A stretch of 64,000 bases of DNA. Origin: Elusimicrobiota bacterium. Its GTDB lineage: Bacteria; Elusimicrobiota; UBA8919. Shown in pieces: positions 14,142-22,819 of this stretch. A model generated the notes under the pieces. The model saw only the letters and a program-made list of their open reading frames with translations. It was not told the origin of the DNA and searched no databases. The stretch covers positions 1 to 64,000 of the forward strand of contig JAQUMH010000005.1 of NCBI GenBank assembly GCA_028718185.1, in the 5' to 3' direction. Position 1 is the first letter of the stretch. Each line of letters starts with the position of its first letter. Both the position numbers and the translations under genes were made by a program.

Positions 14142-16049
14142 TTATTTTTTCAATTCTTTTTTTGCTCTTTCCAGGTTTTTGGCGGCAGATTCATGTCCGG
14201 GATTTAATTTTAGCGCGTCTTCCCAGAATTTAATCGCCTCTTTCAGGTTTCCTTGATTGTATTCTATCAAACCTTTGTTATTGTATTCGTCCGCCAAAAC
14301 TTTATTTTTTTCAAATTCTTCATTAACTTTTTCTTGGCATTTCTTTATATAATCCAGAGCTTCCTTATAATCCGGCACACATTCCAATGATTTATTCAAA
14401 ACAGTTATCGCTTCTTTATAAAAACCGTTTTCAAAAAGTTTCTGCCCTTCTTTTAAATACATATTAGCAACCTTTTCTTTTGTCTTGGTTAAATAGTCAT
14501 CTACTTTCAAAGTTCCATCCGATTTTTGAGATATTTCAGTAAACAATCCCAGTGCTTTTTTATAATTACCTTTATTATAAAATTCCAACGCCTTTTCATA
14601 AAGAATCTTATACCGTTCATCGAGTTTCCTTCTTTCCCTCTTTTCAATATCTATTTTCGCTTTAACAATATATTCTTTACTTGACGCATGTTCCGGGTCA
14701 AGCAATATAACTTTTTCCCAGATACTTATTGCATCTTCAAATTCGTCTCTATTATAAAATTCAAGCCCCTGGTTAAACAATATCTCTAATCTTTGTTTTT
14801 TTTCTTTAAGAAGCCCTTCCTGAACTTCAGCCAGATATTTTTTTGCCTGAACATTTTCTTTATCCACCAATAAGACACTTGTAAACTCTTGTTCTGCTTT
14901 TAAAAAATCGTTCTTTTCAAGATATTTCTTTCCGGAAACCAGGTGTTTTTCAATATTTGCTTCACTTATATGAACCGTGATTTTATCCAGATAATCTTTG
15001 GCTTCCTGATTGGTCGGGTCATAAACCAAAACATTTTTAAATTCTTCCTGCGCTTCTATCAAGTCCTTCTTTTCAAAATATCTTTTCCCTTTTTTCAGAT
15101 ATTTTTCAATTTTCTCATTTATTACATCAAGCTCGTGACTTTTTCCAAAATAAATATTCATACCGAAATGATGAGTATCGCCAAGAAGCCCGTAAGGGGC
15201 AAAAGCATAGTCAAAAGATATTTTTTCGTTCCCTACCCCGAACCCGAAACGGATTCCGTTTATATCCCTGAATTTATACCCGACCCTTAACATAAGCAAA
15301 TCAAGAAACTGGTATTCAGTACCTACATTAAAATAACCAACCCTGTCTTTTGGAATATTATAGTCCACGTCAAATGTTAAATCATCGTTAAGAAATTTAG
15401 AACTGGCACCTAACTTAATATTGAGCGGTAATGGGTCTTCTGTGACTGAATTCCCTATGTTCTGTACTGCAACCGCTAAATTAACAGGTGCCGGTTTTTC
15501 TGCTTTAAAAAGCAATCCAACATCACCGGCTAAACATATAGTTTCGTCATCATCCAGTTTTTCCTGAATTACTTTGATGTTTGCACCGGCGGATAGTTTT
15601 TGATATAAGATATTTGAGTATGAAACAATAAAAGCCCGGTCAAACGTACTTATTTTATCAGTAGGAACACCCCCGGCATTATATCCCTCAATTTTACCAA
15701 AAGATAAATTATATAAACTCCCTGCGAAAGTACCGATATTAAGCGGCAGCACAAAAGATACCGTCTGGTAATCGATATCCTGGAACCATTTAAGATATTC
15801 TGCACTTACCCCTTTATATTTTACCTGTGAAAGCCCTGCGGGATTCCAATAAATTGCGTTCATATCGTCTGCAACAGCAGTAAACGCTTCACCCATACCG
15901 GCGCCACGAACACCTGTTGCAATTTTAAGAAAATTAAACGCAGTCGTTCCGGGCTCCCCGTATAGGAAGTAGGAAGTAGGAAGTAGGAAGTAGATAACAA
16001 ACAACAAACAAAGGATATTATGATTATAATATGTTTTTTTCAATTTCAT
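14142..16049 (-). CDS. PorV/PorQ-like barrel fused to a TPR domain
   Basis: About 635 residues, roughly twice the length of a PorV-family protein. After a signal peptide (to about residue 32) comes a barrel (about 35-320) with the hallmarks TGVRGAGMGEAF and MNAIYWNPAGLS. The C-terminal half (about 325-635) is a run of TPR motifs such as KKGKRYFEKKDLIEAQEEF, YNRDEFEDAISIWEKV and YNQGNLKEAIKFWEDAL. The TPR part would be periplasmic if the barrel is in the outer membrane, and could dock periplasmic or secretion components. The start was put at the ATG at 16049; a GTG at 16064 is in frame. A tandem TACTTCC repeat encodes part of the signal peptide. Downstream lie the two kinase genes, upstream the second sorting-domain protein. 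Confidence 0.8.
   Translation of the reverse strand: MKLKKTYYNHNILCLLFVIYFLLPTSYFLYGEPGTTAFNFLKIATGVRGAGMGEAFTAVADDMNAIYWNPAGLSQVKYKGVSAEYLKWFQDIDYQTVSFVLPLNIGTFAGSLYNLSFGKIEGYNAGGVPTDKISTFDRAFIVSYSNILYQKLSAGANIKVIQEKLDDDETICLAGDVGLLFKAEKPAPVNLAVAVQNIGNSVTEDPLPLNIKLGASSKFLNDDLTFDVDYNIPKDRVGYFNVGTEYQFLDLLMLRVGYKFRDINGIRFGFGVGNEKISFDYAFAPYGLLGDTHHFGMNIYFGKSHELDVINEKIEKYLKKGKRYFEKKDLIEAQEEFKNVLVYDPTNQEAKDYLDKITVHISEANIEKHLVSGKKYLEKNDFLKAEQEFTSVLLVDKENVQAKKYLAEVQEGLLKEKKQRLEILFNQGLEFYNRDEFEDAISIWEKVILLDPEHASSKEYIVKAKIDIEKRERRKLDERYKILYEKALEFYNKGNYKKALGLFTEISQKSDGTLKVDDYLTKTKEKVANMYLKEGQKLFENGFYKEAITVLNKSLECVPDYKEALDYIKKCQEKVNEEFEKNKVLADEYNNKGLIEYNQGNLKEAIKFWEDALKLNPGHESAAKNLERAKKELKK
15963..15994. 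repeat. Tandem TAGGAAG repeat encoding a signal peptide
   Basis: Four copies of TAGGAAG, read on the minus strand as TACTTCC units, encode FLLPTSYFL in the signal peptide of the PorV-TPR gene. Because seven is not a multiple of three, successive copies are read in different frames, yet all give hydrophobic residues. Confidence 0.65.
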
Positions 16050-16071
16050 GTTATCAATATTCACAAAACAG

Positions 16072-16126
16072 TGCCGACCAAGGTCGGCAACTACACCAAC
16101 ATTGTAGTGGCAGAGCTTGCTCTGCC
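16072..16126. repeat. Composite palindromic repeat TGCCGACC / GCAGAGC, copy 1
   Basis: Two hairpins, TGCCGACC-AA-GGTCGGCA and GGCAGAGC-TT-GCTCTGCC, are joined by a segment with ACTACA and its partner TGTAGT. The left 42 bases are nearly identical to 49524-49565. The GCAGAG hairpin also recurs at 9307-9323 and 41616-41631. Confidence 0.75.
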
Positions 16127-16153
16127 TACACCCTTCAATCTTTTAGTTGTCTC

Positions 16154-18820
16154 TTATTTTATCACTACTATTTTCCCGAACTTCTTTTCTCTTTCGTTTT
16201 TTATGTGATAAATGTATACACCACTCGCTAAAACATTGCCATCGTCAGTCCGGACATCCCACCTTTCAAGCGGGTTGCCGTCAGTGTGTTCAATTTGTTT
16301 GACTAATTCCCCGCTTATCGTGAAAATTTTTATTGTCGCATAAGACGATATATTCGTGAATGTTATCGCGGTATCCGTACCCACCCTGAACGGGACCGGA
16401 TATGCATAAGCATTAGAAAGGTCGGTTGTATTTGTTCCCATCAATGCGAAAGTAGAGAAATGCGGGACATTTGCTGTAACTTTATTATTGGCTGCATCTA
16501 CAATATAATCCGGTAATTTTACCCAAAGATTATCATTTTCATTTAAATAATAAATTGCAAGCATATTCTCTCTTACCGGGAAAGACATGCCGGTTACAAT
16601 TCCATTTGTTTCAGTGTAAGGAATAGTAACTGTTACATCTGAAGAAAAATTATTAGTCACAAAATTACCGGAAACGTTATAGGCAGTAAATTCACGCACT
16701 GTTCCTTGTATAAAAGAATAAAATGGGTCATTAAAACTTGGGAGTTTAGCATTTGCCCGTTCAACCAGCGAAATCTTAGTTGTCGCCGTACTTCCTATAA
16801 CATATACTTTTTCAGGAAACGCTCCCGGTGAAATAGTCACGCTGAATAATTCAGGATTTACCGGGTCTTTAACAATATTTGAAGCTCTATTATCCAAAAT
16901 AGTACTGAACGTCCAGGTTTTTGAGTCACTCAATCTCTTGCCATATATGTCATATGCGGTGGTTGTTATAGTAACTTCATAAATATAATTATTCTTTAAA
17001 AGACTTGATGTAAAGGATAACTTCTTCTCACTACTTACATATTCTGCCGTCCCTGTAACTGCTAAATCAACATCGCTACTTTCACTGTTTCTTATTGCTT
17101 TTACAGATATAGCGCCTTCTGTAGTTGTTTTTTCCATATCCTCACTGAAATGGACATATATTGATTTGATTATATCTACTCCCAACGCTTTATCAGAAGG
17201 GAAAACTGATACTATTGCAGGTAAACTTCTAAAAGTACTAAAAGTCCATGTCTTCGAATCACTTAATCGCTTGCCATACACGTCATAAGCAATGGTTGAT
17301 ATAGTAACTTCATAAGTATAATTACTTTTTAAAAGGTTTGACGTAAAAGATAACTTTTTATCACTACTTGTATACTCAACAGTTCCTGCTACCGCTGTAT
17401 CAACTACTATACCCTCATTGTTTCTTATTGCTTTTACGGATATAGCACCTTCTGTAGTTATCTCTTCCATATCATCACTAAAATACACATATATTGATGT
17501 GCTTACATTGACATCAGACGCGTTATCAGGTGGAAAAAATGAAACTATCACAGGTGAACTTGTAAAAGTACTGAATGTCCATGTCATTGAACTTTGCAAA
17601 TAGTTACCGTATATATCATTTGCGATGGTTGATATGGCAACTTCATAAGTATAATTATTCTTTAAAAGATTTGAGGTGAAAGACAGCTTCTTATCGCTAC
17701 TTGTATACTCCGCGATTCCTGCTACCCCTGTATCTACTACAATACCCTCATTGTTTCTTATTGCTTTTACAGATATTGCTCCCTCTGTAGTTGTTTTTTC
17801 CATATTTTCACTAAAATATACATAGATTGACGTGCTTATATGGACATTAGACGCGTTATCAGGCGGAGAAAATGTAACTATTGAAGGTACTGCCGCAACA
17901 TTTAAATTTCCAGATAGTGAATTATTAGTTTCATCTGACTCACTTACTAAATTGGGATAATCCACAACAGAATAAATATTATGACTACCGGCTGTTGCTG
18001 TCCAAGTGGTTGAGACAACAACTGATTCTTCACTAAGCAGCGGTTTTTCAAATACATTTGAACTTATAAATATTCCTCCACCAGTTGGATTTCCATCATA
18101 AAAACTAACAATAGTTTGAGTGCATTGATATAATTTATAGTAAATCTCATTGATTCCTGAAACGCTTGTAGTTGAAGCCCAACTAAGCCCCATATCTATA
18201 CTTCCTCCTACCTTATCTATTGCCACACCGCTTTTTAGTCCTATTCCATATGATACTGTAGAAGTACTTTCTATGCATAACCAGTACGTCGTCGAGGCAC
18301 TTAAATATGGAGGCGAATCAAAAACAAATTCCTGCCAATGCTGATATGTCGTAGGATTGTTCAAAGGATTGGAAGTACCTACTACAGGGACTAATGCACC
18401 ACTGGGTACTAAAGCACCAAAATATACATTGTTTTGACGTATTGTCACATTTATATAATTTGTTGTTATACCAGTAAGATTTCTAATTATGATTTCTGCT
18501 TTTCCTAAATACATGTTATATGGTAAAACAAAACAATTTGCATACCATACAGAAGAAGATAACGCTGTCGTGCCGCTTGAGGTCCATGCCTGATAAGAAG
18601 ATGTCGCCGGTGTGAGAACTACCTGGTTGGAATAATTCTGGTCAATATTTCTAACCGTGGCGGAAATTGTGAGTACCTGATTATTTGAAGGTGTGTTATC
18701 ATTGAAAGTTATATCGGATATTGTTAAATCCGGCAGAGCATGTAAATTGCAGGTAAAAAAGCAAAAGAATAGTATGAAAACCGGAACATTAAAGATACTA
18801 ATTATAATTTTTCTTTTCAT
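16154..18820 (-). CDS. Secreted CARDB / Ig-like protein with type IX-type sorting domain
   Basis: About 888 residues. A signal peptide is followed by PDLTISDITF, the start of a CARDB domain. That domain breaks off near residue 66 and resumes near 239 with IVSFYDGNPTGGG, ending in VSESDETNNSLSG; about 170 residues of another domain (with YLGKAEIIIRNLTG and TTYWLCIES, reminiscent of jelly-roll surface domains) sit between. Then come three Big_5/SbsA-like Ig repeats, each with PPDNASNV or similar and VYFSENMEKTTTEGA (about 315-640), a linker domain, and a C-terminal FlgD-like sorting domain with YPVPFRVG and FTISGELVKQI. It should be exported and anchored or released by type IX secretion. The ATG at 18820 was preferred to a GTG at 18832. 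Function beyond surface protein is unknown. Confidence 0.8.
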   Translation of the reverse strand: MKRKIIISIFNVPVFILFFCFFTCNLHALPDLTISDITFNDNTPSNNQVLTISATVRNIDQNYSNQVVLTPATSSYQAWTSSGTTALSSSVWYANCFVLPYNMYLGKAEIIIRNLTGITTNYINVTIRQNNVYFGALVPSGALVPVVGTSNPLNNPTTYQHWQEFVFDSPPYLSASTTYWLCIESTSTVSYGIGLKSGVAIDKVGGSIDMGLSWASTTSVSGINEIYYKLYQCTQTIVSFYDGNPTGGGIFISSNVFEKPLLSEESVVVSTTWTATAGSHNIYSVVDYPNLVSESDETNNSLSGNLNVAAVPSIVTFSPPDNASNVHISTSIYVYFSENMEKTTTEGAISVKAIRNNEGIVVDTGVAGIAEYTSSDKKLSFTSNLLKNNYTYEVAISTIANDIYGNYLQSSMTWTFSTFTSSPVIVSFFPPDNASDVNVSTSIYVYFSDDMEEITTEGAISVKAIRNNEGIVVDTAVAGTVEYTSSDKKLSFTSNLLKSNYTYEVTISTIAYDVYGKRLSDSKTWTFSTFRSLPAIVSVFPSDKALGVDIIKSIYVHFSEDMEKTTTEGAISVKAIRNSESSDVDLAVTGTAEYVSSEKKLSFTSSLLKNNYIYEVTITTTAYDIYGKRLSDSKTWTFSTILDNRASNIVKDPVNPELFSVTISPGAFPEKVYVIGSTATTKISLVERANAKLPSFNDPFYSFIQGTVREFTAYNVSGNFVTNNFSSDVTVTIPYTETNGIVTGMSFPVRENMLAIYYLNENDNLWVKLPDYIVDAANNKVTANVPHFSTFALMGTNTTDLSNAYAYPVPFRVGTDTAITFTNISSYATIKIFTISGELVKQIEHTDGNPLERWDVRTDDGNVLASGVYIYHIKNEREKKFGKIVVIK

Positions 18821-18952
18821 TTCAATAATCACTTATTTACTAAATAAATATAAGCATACAATCTATTTTAGTCATTGTCAAGTCATTTTTCATTGTAAAA
18901 ATACACATTTATAACTAGAATCGTACAGAATTTATATATTTTGAATAGCAAG

Positions 18953-20908
18953 TTAATGTGTTACCGTTTGTTTTAAAAAATTTACTTTATTTTGAATATC
19001 TTTGTCATTTGGTGATAAACTCAAGGCAATTTCAAACCCTTGAAGTGCTTCATCATATCTTTTCAGACCACAATACGCAGTAGCAAGATTACAGTATGCT
19101 TCAAAATAATTTGGGTTTATTTTGAGTGCTTTTTGATATTCCTGAATTGCTTTATCATAGCTTTTCTGATTACAATACAAAACACCTAAATTGTTGTGTG
19201 CTTTTTCATCGTCTGGATTTAATTCTATAGCTTTTTGATATTCCTGAATCGCGCTATTGTAGTCTTTCAGAATACGATATAAAACCCCAAGATTATTATA
19301 TACCGTCGCTTCGTTTGGACTTATTTCTATAACTTTTTGATATTCCTGAATTGCTTTAGCATATTCTTTTATATCAAGATATAAATTACCAAGCTCAAAA
19401 TGTACTTTCGCATAATTTGGTTCTAGCTCGATGACTTTTTTGAAATGCTGTATTGCATTATTATAATCTTTCTGAATATAAAATAAAAAACCAAGGTTAT
19501 AATGTGCATCCTTATATTTTGGACTTAAACATATAGCCTTTTGGTATTCATTAAGTGCTTTTTCATATTCTTTTTGTTCACAATATGAAACACCAAGATT
19601 GTTATATGCTCTACTATGTGGATAATATGAAACAACATCTTGCCATAAAGGAATAGATTTTTGATAAAGTTGATTTCTTTTTACAGTTATTATACCAAGA
19701 ATAAGTATATTAATACATATTAAAATAATTGAAAAGTTAGGAAATTTTAAAGATTTAAAAAATGAAAGATAAGAAAATATAAGAATAAGATAAAAACCAA
19801 ATCCTGCAAGATATAGTCTATTATCAACCATGGTGCTGGTTGTAGGGAAAAAACTTGATGTTGGCGATAATGTTATAAAATACCAAAGTATAGAAAATAA
19901 GATTATTTTTGATGTATCAGATTTTCTTTTGTACAGTTGATATGCAAATATAAAGATACTTATGATAATGATAATTGATAATATTTCTTTTAACTCGTAT
20001 ATTGATTTTATTATCAAGAATTGGCCACGATCTATAGATAATCCAATAGGCACAAAAAGTAACCAGAGATATTTCACTATCACATATGGTTGATTTATTA
20101 AATATATAAGCCGCCCCGGAAGGTTTTCTGCTTCTAAATCACCTATACTGCCAAAATAAAAATATCTGAATAGTAAAAAACCAACAAACAATATCCAGTA
20201 TGGCACATGATAATATTTATTTTCGATAACTTTTTTTGCACTAAAATCACTTAAAATAATATAATCAAATAATAAGATTATTGCAGGTAAAGTAACAACA
20301 TCTTGTCTTGCAAATAATGCCAGAATAAAACTCAGCAGTGAAAGAATATAAAAAGTTTTATTCTTTTCAAATGTCTTAATAAAAAATAATATTGATAGTA
20401 AATAAAAAAAGGTGGCTAAAAGAACAGACCGACTGAACAAATATGTTACTGAATTTGTATTTACAGGATGAATTGCAAAAAGTAGAGATACAAATAGAGA
20501 GAAAATAAAAGAATGATAAATTGAAAGATTTAAAAGATTAGTATATGAAAGTATTTTTTTAGTTAAAAAGAATATTAGAATTACATTAAATATGTGTATT
20601 ATAAGGTTAAAAAGATGATAACCGAATGGATTTAATTTACCAATATAATAATTCAATGTAAATGTTAGATACACCAATGGTCTTGACGGGTCATTTCTTT
20701 CAAAAGTTTTATTAGCAGCTGAAGGATAAATAAGCTTAGTTGTAATGTTACTCAATTTTTTAATATCCGGGTTATCTACAATTTTCGATCTATCGTCCCA
20801 TAAAAATGGAACTTTAAAAGAGTTATAATAGACAACTATTGTAGCAATTACTATTACTCCAATAGCAAACCATTGTTTCCATTGGTTATTTTGAACGTTA
20901 TTTTTCAT
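18953..20908 (-). CDS. Polytopic GT-C-like glycosyltransferase with six TPR repeats (TMTC-like)
   Basis: About 651 residues. The first 420 or so hold some ten membrane helices; the first large loop contains VPFLWDDRSKI, whose acidic pair resembles the catalytic Asp motif of GT-C mannosyltransferases such as PMT and the animal TMTC proteins. The C-terminal 220 residues are six TPR units (each with a Y/H-N-N-L-G-V-type start and KAIQEYQKAI). This layout matches TMTC/DUF1736-type O-glycosyltransferases, which use lipid-linked sugar outside the cytoplasm; donor and target are unknown. The start was put at the ATG at 20908, which has GGAAAG upstream; an ATG at 20920 is in frame. It is part of a leftward run of three large membrane proteins. 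Confidence 0.72.
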   Translation of the reverse strand: MKNNVQNNQWKQWFAIGVIVIATIVVYYNSFKVPFLWDDRSKIVDNPDIKKLSNITTKLIYPSAANKTFERNDPSRPLVYLTFTLNYYIGKLNPFGYHLFNLIIHIFNVILIFFLTKKILSYTNLLNLSIYHSFIFSLFVSLLFAIHPVNTNSVTYLFSRSVLLATFFYLLSILFFIKTFEKNKTFYILSLLSFILALFARQDVVTLPAIILLFDYIILSDFSAKKVIENKYYHVPYWILFVGFLLFRYFYFGSIGDLEAENLPGRLIYLINQPYVIVKYLWLLFVPIGLSIDRGQFLIIKSIYELKEILSIIIIISIFIFAYQLYKRKSDTSKIILFSILWYFITLSPTSSFFPTTSTMVDNRLYLAGFGFYLILIFSYLSFFKSLKFPNFSIILICINILILGIITVKRNQLYQKSIPLWQDVVSYYPHSRAYNNLGVSYCEQKEYEKALNEYQKAICLSPKYKDAHYNLGFLFYIQKDYNNAIQHFKKVIELEPNYAKVHFELGNLYLDIKEYAKAIQEYQKVIEISPNEATVYNNLGVLYRILKDYNSAIQEYQKAIELNPDDEKAHNNLGVLYCNQKSYDKAIQEYQKALKINPNYFEAYCNLATAYCGLKRYDEALQGFEIALSLSPNDKDIQNKVNFLKQTVTH

Positions 20909-21011
20909 AAATCTTTCCATATTTTTATTTGGATTAAACTTTGCAATATATTATACTTTTACATTAAAACATTGAATTATCTCACATTTTCCAATAATTT
21001 TAATTTCCCAT

Positions 21012-22763
21012 TCATTTTTTAGATTTTTGTATAGCTAAATTATAATTTTTATTAAATTCTTTAATATTCGGTTCCATTTCAACTGCTTTCTTAAATAAAT
21101 TAACTGCATTTTCATATTTACCTAATTTATAGTAAATACTTCCCAAATTATTAAATGCTTCTGCATATTGAGGGTTAATCGCTATCTGTCTTTGCAATAT
21201 ATCAATTGCTTTTGAATACATCTTATTTTCTAAATAAATATATGCAAGATTTATATATGGATTACCACCTATAGGATTAATTTTAATAGCAATCTCATAT
21301 TCTTTGATACTTTTTTCATAATCACCTTTTTCTTCATATAAAACACCTAAATTAAAATGTGAAACACTTAATTGAGATTCTTTATATAAATTCATACCAA
21401 ATAAATCTTCATAAATATTTTTATTAACTCCCCAATAAAGCAAAATTAGCACAAGGATATATTTTACCAATTGCTTATACTGATTTTTTGTTATTATTAT
21501 ATATAAATGATATAGTGCACTACTTGCAAAAACTATTACTACCGGAGTTATAGGAAATCGATATTCAGAAACAACAAAAAAAAGCACAAGTGTCAGGACA
21601 TAGAAAATAATATAAAAAATAAATAATAAAATCCCGTAATCTATAGAATTATTTTTAATTAGAATTATTATACCCAAAAGTGCAAGAGGAAAAATTATTC
21701 CAAAAGAAAAAGGCAACATTCTCAATAACGTAAATTTTTCCCTAAAAAAATAATAATTTAAATTTATTTGTGTTTCATAAGAATTACAAAATATTAAAAA
21801 TTTGTTTAATATGCTTTTTAACCAACGATTTGGTTCATTCCTAATAAATTTAAAGCTTTCTGCATACCAAAATTTAGACGACTCTTTTGGTGTTAATTCC
21901 CTCCCTGCCCTCCTTTCTGACTCCCTAATAAAATCTTGTTGTTCATATTCTGTATTCATTCTACAAAATGGCACCGATAAGTACACCCCATTGATATAAG
22001 GATTATTGCCTGTATAAAAATTCATTCCACCATGTGCGGTTGATAATACAAACTCTCCTCCTATATGTTTATTCCTTAGAGCTACGGGAATTATTATCAA
22101 CGATACACCCAAAACAAGAGTTACAATAGAACCAACAATTTTCTTTTTATCAATCCCATCTTTTTTACTTACTATCCATACCCATATAATAAGCAATGGT
22201 ATTAATCCTAATATATTTGGCCGAAAATGTACGGAAAACCCTAGGAAAATACCAGAAAGGAAGAGAAATACATTTAATTTTTTATTCATCCAATTAATTA
22301 ACATCAAAAGCATGAGCAGGTTAAAAATATTTATTACTGTAGCTTTTACTAATAGACCTTCATAAAAAATACTAATACTATATAATAACATTATAAAGGC
22401 AGATAAAATACCAATCGTTAAATTAAAAACTTTCTTTCCTAAAAAATAAATAAATACACATATCAAACTGCCCATAATGAACTGTAGCATAATTGGTATA
22501 TCAATATTATAACCAAATATTAGATAGATAATACCTAATAAATATGGATAGCCTGGGCTCATAGTAAAAACCCCTCGGCTTTTGCCTAACCAATCACCTT
22601 TCGATATTTCTTGTGCCCAAATATCATAAAATTTAGCATCAAGAATTGAATTCTTAAATAAAATATTATCTTTTATTTGATAAAAATATATTAACCGAAT
22701 TATTAATGCAAATAAAAATATAATTGCAGGTAAAAACCACTTTTTTTCAATAAGTTTCTTCAT
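21012..22763 (-). CDS. PMT/ArnT-like (GT39-type) membrane glycosyltransferase with TPR tail
   Basis: A 583-residue protein. About ten to twelve membrane helices fill residues 10-440. The first extracytoplasmic loop has SILDAKFYDIWAQEIS followed by SPGYPYLLG, matching the D-x-x-Y and P-P-x-Y-P-type motifs of the PMT/ArnT family, in which the Asp is catalytic. Three TPR units (VSHFNLGVLYEEKGDYEKSI, then NLAYIYLENKMYSKAI and NLGSIYYKLGKYENAV) form the tail. It would transfer a sugar from an isoprenyl-phosphate donor to lipid or protein outside the inner membrane. It lies between a TMTC-like and a YfhO-like gene, all leftward with short gaps, so they may act together in cell-envelope glycosylation. 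Confidence 0.72.
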   Translation of the reverse strand: MKKLIEKKWFLPAIIFLFALIIRLIYFYQIKDNILFKNSILDAKFYDIWAQEISKGDWLGKSRGVFTMSPGYPYLLGIIYLIFGYNIDIPIMLQFIMGSLICVFIYFLGKKVFNLTIGILSAFIMLLYSISIFYEGLLVKATVINIFNLLMLLMLINWMNKKLNVFLFLSGIFLGFSVHFRPNILGLIPLLIIWVWIVSKKDGIDKKKIVGSIVTLVLGVSLIIIPVALRNKHIGGEFVLSTAHGGMNFYTGNNPYINGVYLSVPFCRMNTEYEQQDFIRESERRAGRELTPKESSKFWYAESFKFIRNEPNRWLKSILNKFLIFCNSYETQINLNYYFFREKFTLLRMLPFSFGIIFPLALLGIIILIKNNSIDYGILLFIFYIIFYVLTLVLFFVVSEYRFPITPVVIVFASSALYHLYIIITKNQYKQLVKYILVLILLYWGVNKNIYEDLFGMNLYKESQLSVSHFNLGVLYEEKGDYEKSIKEYEIAIKINPIGGNPYINLAYIYLENKMYSKAIDILQRQIAINPQYAEAFNNLGSIYYKLGKYENAVNLFKKAVEMEPNIKEFNKNYNLAIQKSKK

Positions 22764-22819
22764 ATATTTATTACATTAAATCCCATAACTCATTACAAAA
22801 CTAAGAACGTTCCCATTTT

